64,000 nucleotides of DNA from Oryzias latipes (taxonomy: Eukaryota > Chordata > Actinopteri > Beloniformes > Adrianichthyidae). The notes under the pieces were generated by a model that saw only the letters and a program-made list of their open reading frames with translations, searched no databases and was not told the DNA's origin. Positions 24,480 to 36,700 of this stretch are shown piece after piece. The stretch is from the NCBI RefSeq assembly GCF_002234675.1, contig NC_019868.2:3388909-3452908 (forward strand), written 5' to 3'. The position numbers and the translations under genes are program-made. The stretch's first letter is position 1, and each line of letters begins with the position of its first letter.

Positions 24480-25488
24480 ATGTGGAATATAATTCCACAT
24501 TTTATATGTTCAGATTTAGGCGGTCACAAACAGGATCTTTTCGCATGGACACTTTTATACAAACACAATTTCTCTCCCCATAAATGTTTTATTTGGAACA
24601 ACAAATATATATTACACAAGAACAAATCTTTATTAAAGTATACTAAATTCAATTCTAAATACAATCTGGTTGTGACTCCTAAAGAATATGCCATCGTGTT
24701 TGATGCTGTTTCCAAAGAAATATGTCAAATGTTTAAAACAGCTGTTAGGAATGAAGAAATGCCCTCTATGGATGCAACTGACACCACCACAGGAAAAATC
24801 TGTTTTACTATACACACAAGAACAACAACAACAACAAAATACGTGCCTGGGATGTCATTTCTGTACCAAAAACTACTGCAGCTGGTTTGTTCCTGACAGC
24901 ATTTGGAGGAAAGGCTGGAGTTTGACCCAAAAAGTTATGATAAATAATAAAATAATTCACAAAATTTACCCCACCAATCAACTCATGCTAAGATACATCA
25001 AAACAATTGACCCTAACTGTACTTTTTGCAAAACACAACGAGAAACAATTAACTATCTTTTTTGGAACTGTGCTAAAATTAAATTTTTTTTGGAAAAAGT
25101 GTTTACAATTTATCTAAAAACATAACCAACTTCACTCGGAAATTTGAATATATAATTTTTGGCTTTCATAAAAAAAACTTGGACTCAAATATAAAACTCA
25201 TAATTAATCTTATTACTGTATTTGGCAAATTTGATATTTATAAATGCAATTTTTCTTCATCTTCTAGTTTTTTTCCCGTGTGAATCAAACAAATGTAATT
25301 GTATCTCACTACTAAAAGCCTTAATCAGAAAGCTGTATGTTTGTATGAAAGTTGTGGAACCTTAAATGTTTTTACATAAAATGCATGTAATATGTATGCC
25401 CCCCTGGCATATTTGAAGTTTATTTAGTAAAATTGTGTTTGGTACCGTACTGTACTTTCGTTTTGTACAATAAAGTTAAAAAAAAAAT
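24480..25488 (+). mobile_element. L1-like LINE, 3' fragment
   Basis: Frames on the plus strand keep features of the C-terminus of an L1-type ORF2: WNNKYILHKNKSLL (24590-24640 region), then PTNQLMLRYIK and a C-x2-C...ETINYLFWNC stretch (about 25000-25075), which matches the terminal Cys-rich region of L1 reverse transcriptases. Frameshifts separate the pieces. The element ends with AATAAAGTT and an A run at about 25470-25488, as expected of a 5'-truncated retrotransposon copy. Confidence 0.65.
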
Positions 25489-25621
25489 TCACTGGATTCA
25501 GAGGTTCTGGTGTCAACAGAGCTGTCAAAGACAGAATCTTATGAGGGACACCCATACATCTGCTGAAGAGAAGGTTCCAAAAACATTTTCTGGATTCGGT
25601 TAGAGTTTGGTTGATGTGTTC

Positions 25622-26234
25622 TAGGGCTGCACGAGCTGAGGAAAACTCGCGATATGCGATATTGGTGATAAATATTGCGATAACGATATAATTTGCGGTA
25701 TATAAACAAATATCAAACCAACAAAAAACATCATTTCCATTTCAATGCAACAGTATAAAAATTATACTCCAAATGACCCTCGTCGACGTAAGAGGCAAAC
25801 ATAAAAGGGCTCATCTGATTGATCAACAACGTAAACGGGTCCTTTCAATTGGTTAAATGCATAAATGGATTTATTTCATTTATTCAATATTTCAAGCTGC
25901 CATGAGTTTGTTTTAGCACATTTAACCCTTGTGCCATCTTAGATGACCCCACCCTTCCATTGACGTGTTCTCCCTACCATGACAAAGGTGGATAAAGGTG
26001 GAAAGATTTCATGTAATCCATGGACACCAGTGAAGATCACAAATCATTGAAGAAAAAAGGTTCAGAGCACTGTCTAGTGGGTCTAGATGACCCAACTCCC
26101 AATGTTAAAGTGCCTAGGATAGCACAAGGGTCAAGGTAACCATTTATTGCGATTTTCGCCGTCTTTTGCGGTATGCATATTGCACAGCTTGATGTCGCGA
26201 TAATGATAAATTTGCGGTATATTGTGCAGGCCTA
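25622..26234 (+). mobile_element. hAT MITE (TAGGGCTGCACGA family), copy 1
   Basis: Ends TAGGGCTGCACGA and TTGTGCAGGCCTA are inverted repeats. The exact 8-bp duplication ATGTGTTC flanks it (25614-25621 and 26235-26242). The interior repeats CGATAT/GATAACGATA motifs. A piggyBac-like MITE (25926-26130) is nested inside. A second copy lies at 50653-51035. Confidence 0.85.
25926..26130 (-). mobile_element. piggyBac-like MITE, copy 5, nested
   Basis: CCCTTGTGCCATCTTAG at left, preceded by TTAA; right end TAGCACAAGGG followed by TCAA. It sits inside the hAT MITE at 25622-26234 and so is younger than that element. Confidence 0.8.
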
Positions 26235-26242
26235 ATGTGTTC

Positions 26243-27065
26243 GGTTTTGACCCTCATGAGGAGAAAAGCAGCCAGAGGTTTCCTAGAGATTCACTTCTGA
26301 ATATCTGAACTTTTATCCACAAATTACGGCGTTAACAGTAAAAATCTGAACCTGTGAGCATGGATCTGCTTCAGAAGACTCCAACTGTTTCTGTTTGCTC
26401 TTTCTCTTACTCATTCTTTCCTCTGAGGTAAATCTTCTGTGTTGTTAGGAAGTCGCACCCATGACTTTGGCAGAGGAAGCTCTGGTGTGTGAAATCACAC
26501 AGTTGAATTACACCAAGTTAATGGAGGGTTGAAGACATAGTTTACTTTAACTGATTCATTTGTTATCTTCAATTTATGACGATTTATTGGAAGTTGGTTT
26601 TTATTTAGTTCTTTTTATAAAATGGATGGTTAGTTTTCATTACGCTAGTACATATGTGTTTTTAATGTTCCCTTTTCACTTTGGTCTCCCTAAACAGAGA
26701 TTGGATAAGTTTTTTTTTTGTTTTGTTTTTGTTCTCAGTCAACTGTGAAATGAATGATTGAATAAATGAACAAAAATATAAATAAAGAAAGAGTGCTCTG
26801 TGCTCTTCTGTCCTGATGTTTGTGTGCTCATCACAGCCATCCTGGATGTAGTGGAGATTCTTTTTCACCATCTAAACCTGACAGACAAACTCTAAAGAAA
26901 AATATGATGGAAAAAATAAACTAATCAAATGTTTTGTCCTAAGTAAAAAAAGACCATTTATACTTTATATTCCTAACCTTTTTAAAAACAGTTTTGAACT
27001 TTGTAACCCATTCCCACTTTCTATTCCAAACTGTGATGGACTTTATTCATAAAAGGAAAGGTGTA
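26243..27065. other. Intergenic DNA, no gene seen
   Basis: AT-rich DNA with short unsupported frames only. Confidence 0.4.
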
Positions 27066-27838
27066 CAGTCATGGCCAAAGGTTTTGACAATGACACAAAT
27101 ATTAGTTTTCACAAAGTCTGCTGCTAAACTGCTTTCAGATATTTGTTTCTGTTGTTTCTGTGATGTACTGAAATACAATTCCAAGCACTTCATACGTTTT
27201 TTATCGACACTTGCATGACATTTATGCAGAGTCAGTATTTGCAGTGTTGGCCCTTCTTTATCAGGAGCTCTGCAATTCAACTGGGCATGCTGTCAATCAA
27301 CTTCTGGCCCAAATCCTGACTGATAGCAACCCATTCTTTTGTCAGAATTGGTGGGTTTTTGTTTGTCCACCCGCCTTTTGAGGATTGACCACAAGTTTTC
27401 ATTGGGATTTAGATCTGGGGAGTTTCCAGGCCATGAACCCAAAATTTCAACGTTTTGGTCCCTGAGCCTCTTAGTTCTCACTTTAGCCTCATGGCCCGGT
27501 GCTCCAAGGTGCTGGAAAAAGCATTGTTAGTCACCAGACTGTTGTTGGATTGTTGGAAGAGTTGCTGTTGTTGGAGGGTCTTCTGGTACCATTCTGTATT
27601 CATGGCTGTGTTTTTGGGCAAAATTATGAGTGAGCCCCCTCCCTTGGAGGAGAAGCAACCCCACACATGAATGGTCTCAGGATTCTTTACTGTTGGTGTG
27701 ACACAGGACTGATAGTAGCGCTCCCCTTTTCTTCTCTGGACAAGCCTTTTCCTGATGCTCCAAACAATCGGAAAGAAGCCTTTCAACTTTTCCAATTTCA
27801 AATATTTATGTAATTGTCACAACTTTTGGCCTTGACTG
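27066..27838 (-). mobile_element. Internally deleted Tc1 element
   Basis: Terminal inverted repeats CAGTCATGGCCAAAGG and, inverted, CAGTCAAGGCCAAAAG are flanked by TA on both sides. Only the C-terminal part of a Tc1 transposase remains, in two minus-strand frames: HVWGCFSSKGGGS with LIILP (27478-27801) and SPDLNPNENLWSILKRR (27293-27481), separated by a frameshift. A full Tc1 is about 1.6 kb, so this 773-bp copy has lost its 5' transposase and cannot be active. Confidence 0.85.
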
Positions 27839-28551
27839 TAGAAGACTGTGGTGAGCCATGGTGTGGTGAGCCATGTTGTTGGTTTAGAGACTGATGCAGA
27901 GACATGAGGCAGAGCTGGAGGAAGCAGAGATGAACATGTTGAGGTTCTCTTTGGGAGAGACCAGGGTGGATCAGGAATGAGTCCATCAGAGGAACAGATC
28001 ATGGTAGATGTTCTGGAGGTAAATACAGGGAAGCAGATGGAGATGTTTGTAAATGTTGAGAGAAGAAGAAGGATGCTGAGGTTGGAGTTACAGGAAACAG
28101 GTCCAGAGGAAAACCAAAGAGGAGGTTCATGGATGCGGTGAAGGACGACATGAGGATGGCTGGTGGGAGGGGGGAAGATACGAGAGGAAAACAGTTAAAT
28201 GTGGAAACTCCTAAGGGGAGCAGCTGAAAGACGAAGAAGATTTACTTCAAAATCAGGAAGAGGTATGTTGTGATTAAAGCTATCAAACCTCAGCTAAGTT
28301 AGTTCTGACCAGAAGACCACTGAACAGTTCATGTAGCACAAATGTTGGTAATATTAACGAGTTTACAACTGATAGAATTAGAGAAAAGTACCATACTGTA
28401 TACTCAGACTCTCTCATCTTTGGTGTCAGTGCCGACTAACAGCAGAACAGACATGTGACATCTGTAGAAATGACCGTGATGGCTTTTATTTATCCAGATG
28501 AGATGGTCTTGAAGTTGAGTCATGGCATCTGGTTTTCCAGTCTTTTTTTAA

Positions 28552-28612
28552 AAATGTTTCACCTCTCATCCAGACTGATGAAGCCACCTGGATGAGTGGT
28601 GAAACATTTCAG
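28552..28612. repeat. Imperfect hairpin with 21-22 bp arms
   Basis: AAATGTTTCACCTCTCATCCAG and CTGGATGAGTGGTGAAACATTT are inverted copies with one mismatch, separated by about 15 bp. Similar 'GATGAGAGGTGAAAC' hairpins are common in fish genomes; the element type is not evident here. Confidence 0.5.
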
Positions 28613-28663
28613 CACAAAAGACCTAAAGTCCAGGGTCAACAGCATTTATTAAACAGTTCAGAT

Positions 28664-28664
<1 letters not shown>

Positions 28665-28735
<71 letters not shown>
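28665..28735. repeat. (TCAA)n microsatellite
   Basis: About 17 uninterrupted TCAA units. Confidence 0.95.
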
Positions 28736-28737
<2 letters not shown>

Positions 28738-29673
28738 TGAGTCTTATTTCTTTGGGTGAAGGGAAATGAGAACCAGATTATCATGCAAAACAAACCTTGA
28801 AACACAGCAGAACAACAGGAGTTTCAGACATCCATTCATCTTCTAGACCTGCTTAGTCCCTGTTGGGATCCCGAGGCATTCTCAGCTATACCTTTGGGCA
28901 AAGCGGAGAAGTTTTACTGAAACTGAATTAATATTAATAAAAAGGTTCACGGGGAATGGCAAAGTTCGCAGGGGGAACAAAGGGAAGCTATCTGAATCAA
29001 AGTCAAAGAAAAGTGAGAAAAAAAAAATTCAGTTTCAAGAATAACAGCAATGATAAGGATAAGGCACAGAGGACTGACCGGAATAATGTATAAGACAGGA
29101 AAACCTCCATCTTGTTTGTGCGATTGTGGCAAAGGAGAATAAACACTGCATGGGCAGCAGCAAGATGCTAAAAGGGACTAGCTTTACCTTAAAGAACGTG
29201 TTAGTAGAGAGGAGTAAAATGTTTGGTGGAGAGGAAATTTTGAATTAATTAAAAAATTAACATTAGGTCAATCTAAGCTTTTTTTTATTGAACAATTGCA
29301 ACATACAGAACATAGAAAATGCAACATTTATGCACATGTACATTACAATTCTAAATACAGAATAAACATGTTACATCCTTAGGAAGATTTTAATAAAAAA
29401 ATAAAAGTGAAAATGCTAGAGTAAACCTATGTCAGTAGTCCAAAAGATTTACAAATGTTAATTGTTTTTTGAGCTTTTGTATTTTTTTGAAAATGAAATT
29501 AAGTTCAAATATTGCTGCAGTTTTTTTATTAGTGGAAAATGTGCTTTTGTGAATATTAAATTTAGCCATAAATAACAACATGTTTATACAAAAGAAAGCA
29601 TCACGGTCTTTGAGTTCAAAACTATGAAAACCAAATAGATCAACCCAAGCTATCTTTTCTGTTGTATTGTTGT

Positions 29674-29709
29674 GTGTCTGACGTCACACAACAGTGTGAC
29701 GTCAGACAC
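29674..29709. promoter_or_regulatory. Perfect palindrome with two CRE sites, gene A promoter
   Basis: GTGTCTGACGTCACAC and its exact complement GTGTGACGTCAGACAC are separated by AACA. Each arm contains a full TGACGTCA, the CREB/ATF site (29679-29686 and 29697-29704). The palindrome is about 170-200 bp upstream of the donor of the putative first exon of matrin-3-like gene A. Regulation by CREB/ATF factors is inference from the motif. Confidence 0.6.
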
Positions 29710-29779
29710 TCAGAGCTCACGCTCCAGTCCAGTAGGTGGCAGAAATGTACTTAATATACTAGATCAACCATAAAAGAAG

Positions 29780-29881
29780 AAGTAAAAACAAAATATCGCG
29801 AGACTTTGGGATCACGTCGCGTTACTTGCTGAGTTTTTCATCAACAGCTGCTAGCATATTACGCAGCCGGAAAAATACAGG
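29780..29881 (+). other. Putative 5' UTR exon of matrin-3-like gene A
   Basis: A donor (AATACAGG|GTAAGAG, exon end 29881) lies in CpG-containing DNA just after the CRE palindrome. It would splice to the acceptor CTGCCTCAG at 30751-30759, 23 bp before the start codon. The exon's 5' end is not determined. Confidence 0.5.
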
Positions 29882-30782
29882 GTAAGAGCCCCTAAATCTA
29901 CGAGAAAACTGTATTTTTGAGCGATATTTGATACGAATATTTCATTTGCTTGATGCACTTTTGTAAAGAACACAACACGCGGACTTTGACTTCTCTAATT
30001 CGCGCTTTATAGCTCGGTAGACAACAATTGGTTTCGGTTTACGGATAGGTGGTCTAGCTTTCACTGCGGGTATTATTAACTTAACGAAGAACTTTAAAAC
30101 TTTAATTAAAACACACGCTTTTCCAAGCAAACTCATAGTTTGTCAATGAATTGCGGTGAAAGCAACATTCACCCCGCTTCTTTACTCATAATATCTGCCA
30201 CAGTTAGCGCAGTTAGCATAGCAGTTGCCTGTTCTCCGTTGAACTAACACTTGGAACCAGACGGTCAGGTTTCCTGCAGCTTCTGCGTGAAATCTGTGCC
30301 GTGTTTGGTCTTTGCCTGTCTTTAGACAGCGTCTACAGCCATAGACATGCGTTTCTTTCTCCGGCTTGTCTGTCCTCGAAAATGGCTCCATCAATCTGTC
30401 TCTCTCATAAGTTCATCTCTTGTTCCTTCCCGGTCTGCAATGGCCTTTCTGTCTCATCCCTTGTTAAATGTTCCTCATGTTGACTGTGCAGAAATCCCAG
30501 CCACTCCAGTCCAGCTCAGGTGGCCCGGGTCACGTGGCTCGTGGCCTCCCTACCTGCTGTCAGTGGACCTTTTGTTTGAAGCTTGTCTCTGCCTCATTGT
30601 GTTTCAGCAGAAATAAGACGTTCTTCAACGGACAAGAGGAGTTCGACTTCACTTTGCCCAATTTTTTATCATTTAAGCAAGACATTAATTGACGTTACCC
30701 CCTCCACCTTTCTTTAGACCCCATTTTTCCACCTGCTTGGCTCCTTTTCTCTGCCTCAGAGAGCAGCGCCCCTGCTGATGTA

Positions 30783-33700
30783 ATGTCTCAGTCAGACGGC
30801 AGTCAGAAACAGTTCTCTGTGGGTCGTGGGCTCCTGGCTGCAGCAGAGACCTTGAACTTCAACATGAATGAGCAGCGTTCAGGGCGGCCGATGGGGGGCA
30901 TGTCCTCTGGTGTGGGAATGAGTGGGGTGGAGCATCCGGACGGCAGTCCCCAGATGCCCCGGCGGGGTGGTGGCAACAATCTTGGCAGCACCATGAAGCT
31001 CTTTGCCAGCTTGGGGCTATCGCCCTCCGACCTGGACGCCCTTGCTGAGATCCCAGAAGACGAAATCAGTGTGGAGACGCTGCCTCGCATTCTAATGCAG
31101 CTCAAGAGTCGCAAAGGGGAGGCAGGAGAGCGGCGGGCAGTGTCCTCCATGTCCTCTGAGGCTGCGTTTCAAGGAGGAAGGGATAGCTGGGAAGAAGGCC
31201 GCATGGGGAGGATGGGCGGCCCCTCCATGGGTGAGGGCCCGGCCCGGTCCAAGCCCTCTGCAGACTTTGGGTACAGTTCCATGCAGAACATGCCCACAGG
31301 CCGGGGCCTCGGGTCCAGTTTCAACAGTGGTGGGGGTGGGAGAGGAGACAGGCCTTACCCTGAACTTTCCCATCAAACCTCCTACGGTGGGCTGGACATG
31401 GGGCCATCGCAGTCTGACTCCATCTTTATGCAGAGGAGGATCGGCTCTCCGTCAGTCGGAAAAGTCCAAGACTTCTTGGGAGTCATGCCCTCCATGTTCC
31501 CCCATGTGTGCTCTCTTTGTGACTTTGATGTTCATTCCACCATGGTGAGTACGTCCAGTCCGCTTCCTCTTCTCTACTCGTAAATGTTTCAGTGCAGACA
31601 CTTGAGCTCAGCTTCAGCCTTGGCTGCTTATCATCCTCATTTTCCCAGCAGCTGGAGCTCCAGGTTTCTTCATAGAAATTCTGATTTAATTCGCTTTTCA
31701 GGACGAGCTTTCATTTTCTGACTCTGACCCTGAAGTTTTCAGCATTTGCCAGTCAGAACCTGTAGTTCAGCTGTCGCTCTCCTGTTTCCTGTCTTGTTCA
31801 GTTGAGGTTGACAGCTTCCTCTCGTCCTCTTGAGTCTGCAGAGTTCAGGGCAGACAGAAAGTTCGGGCAGCCTTGATGAGCTCGCTGTGACCTGCAGCAC
31901 TCGGAGCTTAAAGCTCCTCATTTGTTTAGGAGCTGTCAGTCTCAGTTATGACAGGCTTTTCTTTAATCTTAGCGCCAAAGATCAGTGCCATTTGGCTTTT
32001 TACCAACATGCCAGTCATTTTCTCCTTTCAGCAGTCAGGAAAAATTTCACTTTGTATGAAGACACTAAACTTCAGTCAGCTTCCATCACGCTGTCTTTTT
32101 CAGCAGAGCTGTGAAATTGAAACCTACTTTTCTGAGTTTGGATTGTTTTCTAGCTGACAGTTGGAGAGCAGAGAGCAGCGCTCTGTGGTGGCATTCCTGC
32201 TGAGTGTGTGTCAGTAATTCTGCTTTGACCTACAGGAGTGGAACCAGCACGTTTGCGGCCTCCGACATGCTGAGAACCGACGCCTGCTTCTGGACATGTG
32301 AGTGTGCAGCTCCTGGAACCAAACCTCACCTGAATGAAGTCATTATTTTTCCTGAAAAGTTGAGCTTTTCTGACATGCTGACACCCCTTAGTGGTGTTGA
32401 TGTTTCTGATTTGTTTGATGTTTTAATAGTTAGTGTTATTTTTCTGTGGTGTATTTAATGAAATGTTCAGAGCAGTTTGGTTGTTTTTCGCTCAATTTCC
32501 TCTTCAAAATATTGATATGATTGCAGTTTTCTTTGGGCCTCATCTCCTTCTTTAGACATGCAGCTTTGTGTTTGCCTCTTCTGTAAGGAAATGTCCTAAC
32601 AAGATGTTTCTTTTTTTGAAATGAAGGTATCCAGACTGGGACCCCAGCTTGTCTCCAGGCAGAGGGTGAGCTCTGTTTATTCTGCTGTCTTCCCTTTAAA
32701 GACCCGCTCCAATGAAAATTCTGTTGTTGGTGTTTTTGTGGCATTGTTCGATGAGGGGGAGGGCATATAGAAATAAAATCAAGATTAAAAATGCGTTAGT
32801 TGTTCGTTATCCAAATCAGGAGCAGATGAAAAACCCAGTTAGAAAAAGCTTGTAGTTGTGACGCACAAACTACAGTCGGCAGGCCTCTAGCTCCCTGCTC
32901 TGCTGCATTCAGATGCATCCACTTTGTCTGAGCTGGAATCTGGATCAAAGCTTTCCGGCTGCATAGCTCTGATATCGCTCACCATTTTTGTTTTATTGAT
33001 TAGGTTTGGTTGGCGTTGTGAGGCTGCAGGAGAGCGTGTAAACAAAGGCATGATGGGGAATGAGCTCATGCTCCAACAGTCCACAAGTCAGAGGCAAAGT
33101 TCTTGATAAACTCCTGCCGCTCTGCAGAAACTATGTTCTAGAAAACTATACATGTTACAGCGTAGTTAAAGGACCAGTGGGAACGCTTTATAATAGATCA
33201 AAAGATGATCAAGTGGGGCTTTAACGAATCTGCAGGTTTCTGAAGATTGATGTGGAGTCAAAGCTAAGATAAGGGGACTCATTGTTTTCCAGGGGCCGCA
33301 GGGACACCCCCAACCTGTCCGCTGGGCTGCTGGGACCGGCCCCCATGTCTTCGGCAGGGATGTCCTCCAGCTGGGGTGAGACTCAGTAAAGCACCTGCTT
33401 TAAAACTAACATGCAGTTCATCTTTGCTGCTGAGAATTTAGATTCAAGATAATTGAACCTGTAAGATAAAACATAAAAATATAACCGTCTCCAACATGAC
33501 AGCAAATAAAAAACCCTGAAGATGATAAAAGTAAAGATTAGGGCTGCAACGATGAATCTGTTTCTATTCCTAGGAACCAACCAGATCCTTCTGTCTGAGA
33601 CAAGCTGTTAATCAAATTGACTTGTATCATTGAAAAATCGTTTCAAAATATATATAAAATATATCAATTTTGGAAAATACCATTTAGATTGAGACATGGT

Positions 33701-36700
33701 AGGTTAATTTTACTTTAACGTAAAAACAACCAAGTGCATCACAGCAAAAAAACTGATCAGTCCATCATCACAGTCCAATGTGTGGACAGACTTTGAATAA
33801 AGTCATGTGACCATCCAGTGTCTAGAATGTTCTCTTTGGATTCTTTGGATGTGGAAAAACATCAGTGGTGAACTTTAGGAAACTAACATGTGAATGGATT
33901 TGACATTCATTCTAGTTTACTTGTTTGTTTGGACACACATTTAATTTCCACTTGATGATCTGGAAGAAATCCAAGAATCTGGAAAACTTCACTGTTCAGT
34001 TCCAGGTTTATGAATTAAATTGTTGTTCAAATTAATCATTTCAGCTCTAATAAAGATAAATCTATAAATACTGATAAATCTTGATCTGTGGAGAAACTTT
34101 TTAAGACTTTTTCATCCACTTCATTTGAAAAACTTAACAGCAGGGAACATGATAAAAATATATTTCTCATTGTTGGATGTAATCCCTGTTGAGAAGTTTT
34201 TAAACTAACCTCAGTTGCACAACAGAAACATTTCTTGCATTTGTGACTGCTGTCTGTGGGGGGGGGCAGTGATTCTGCATCAGACCTGTGCAGCCACTTG
34301 GACTTCTCATTGCTACTGGACTTTACCTCACGTCACTGCCTGGTGTGGTTGTGCTCACTGTTGGCCGTTTGTGTTCTGACATTGTGCGTTTCCTCGTCAG
34401 GAGGAGGTGGAGGCCCCGGCCTGCCAGGACACAAGATGGGTCTGAATATGGTGAGTGTGAGCTGGCTGTGCTGCAGGTTGTCATTCAGCAGCGACTGAGG
34501 GTGAACGCCGTGTCTCCAGATGAGGAGCAGAGTGGTGGTGGTGAAATATGAGCGGAAGCCTCTGAGCAACAAGACTCTGTTCGCCTTCACCGAGCCGTTC
34601 GGCCGCCTCAGGGAGCACCTGGTCCTCAAGAACAAGGTGAGATCACAGGCTCTGCTCCACCCATGACGCCCGTGGGTGAGCTCTGACTGACTCAACATTT
34701 GACTGCTGTATTTTCACCATCATAGGGTGCACTGGGGTATAGGGCGCGGCCTCCGTTATGGGTTGTTGTTTCTCTTTCGGCTTTTCCCATCTGGGGTCGC
34801 CACAGCGAACGAGTCGCATGGGAAACTTGGCAATGTTTTACGCCGGATGCCCTTCCTGACGCAACCCTCTCAAAGCAACCGGGTTTGGGACCGGCATAGA
34901 AGTAGAGAAGGGAACAGGGAGCACCCCGGAGTTGAACCTGGGTTTCACGGATGGAAGGCACCGCAAACCAGCACGAGCTAAACCGGCCTCCGTTATGGGT
35001 GAATTTGCCATTTTTAACACATGCAAAAGGGGCACCAGGCACGTAAACACACACCTAGTGTGTGTTTAAAAAAGACAGGGGGAGCAAAACTGAGTTATTT
35101 TTTCTGTCATCAATCAGCATCCAAAAATCCATCAGTCCTCATCTTCTACATTTGAATTGAACAGCTGAGCTAAATTTCTATTAAACACGCCAGCTTCCCT
35201 TCCGTCATCGTCAGAGTCCGTCTTGTTGCCGTGCGGCTCCTCATGAAGGATGCCGGCTTTTCTGCACTTTGAAAGCAGAGCAAGCAGACGCGTTAGCTTC
35301 TACAGTCCATTCACATCGTGTGGCGTAACTCGCCCGGTGCTGCCTCCCAGTCTTAGTAAAACTGTCCACCATTCAACAGTGTGACTCACTGGAATGTCAA
35401 AGGTGATCAGCACCACGTCCAGGTTGGTGATGTGGCTGGGCTGGAGGTATAATTCTGCAATCTTTTCACGGCAGTATGAGAGGAAGATGAACAGCTTTTC
35501 ATTGTAATCTGCTGGAAGTCCCTGCGGCACCGTCATCCTCGCCCGGATGGAAAGATGACGGCGTTTCATAAAACGAAAACAGAGACGGACCTCTCAGCAA
35601 ATGTTCACTTATCATTTCCTCTGCAAACGTTGCTGCCTTCAGTCCAATGGTGGCTGTGGAGACGCTTCTCCCAGCTGTTCTCTGATGGTGAATCCATCGC
35701 TCCAGTCGATCTTCCACCTCGCCTTGTTTCCATGTAAACTCAACTGCGTCCTCTTGACTTGTCAGAGTTTGTTTTCCTGCTTCCTCCATTTGTGAACCAT
35801 GGATTCATTCATCTTGAATTCTCTGGCAGCTCCTCTATTCCCACGTTCTGATAGCTTGCAGTTTAAACTGTGCTTCACAAGCGCGTCTCTTTGCAGGCGG
35901 CATTGTTCTGCATGATGAACATACCTGCACCTTTGTACTGTTTGGGGGGTGTCTTCTTTCACGTCCTCACTTCCCTCCTCACCGTTCTCATGCTGTCCTC
36001 TCCTACGACCTCTTCACCGCAGTCACACAACACATTAGGCGCACCGCACTATTGGTACTTTGGACATTTTGAAGAACATTTGAGACTTTGAAGTGAGCCT
36101 TATGATCGTGAAAGTACACCTAAAATGGACTCTCTTTCAGCTTTTAATTACAAACAACTTTAAAAGTTCAAGTGTGGATTAGTTCAGCACAAGTTGTTGT
36201 GGCATTTTCTCTTCATCCAATGATCACAGTGTTGTCCCCTTGACTGAGTATGAGAACCGGACGGGTTGAGTGTGATGTCACTCACCCCGAGTCCAGCTTA
36301 AGTCCATTCCATCACCTTTTTTTCCCCAATTCAAATGCCGCCATGTTGAAGTGCAAAAACATTTTATTTTCATCTCTTAGCTCACTTCGTTAGGAAAGTA
36401 ACTTCTTTCATTTCAAGATTTTAGATGACGGGTGAAGACTATCATCTGGAAACTCTTTGAGACTGATCCAGAACTGGGTCCTGTTGTGCTGCCCCTCAGT
36501 GGTGTCTCCTCTGTCTCCACCACAGGCCTTCCTAGAGATGAGCTCTCATGAAGAAGCTCTGGACATGGTCAACTACTACAAGCAGCACACGGCGTCTCTG
36601 TATGGCAAGCCCATCACGTTCTACCTGTCCCAGAGGCTGATGTTTATCGAGGTACCACCCTCTTTCTGCTGCATCAGGGGGCTGTGTTCGGTCAGACCCT

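Larger units (their letters stand above)
27841..29673. other. Intergenic DNA between Tc1 remnant and gene A promoter
   Basis: No coding exon supported. It contains a hairpin (28552-28612), a (TCAA)n array (28665-28735) and a short stretch near 28830-28880 that faintly resembles the SINE A tail region. Confidence 0.45.

Noticed and set aside
28665..28735. CRISPR-like array
   Set aside because: It is a plain TCAA microsatellite in a vertebrate genome with no spacers.
29942..30136. 64-codon minus frame near the gene A leader
   Set aside because: Short, no domain, inside the leader intron of gene A.
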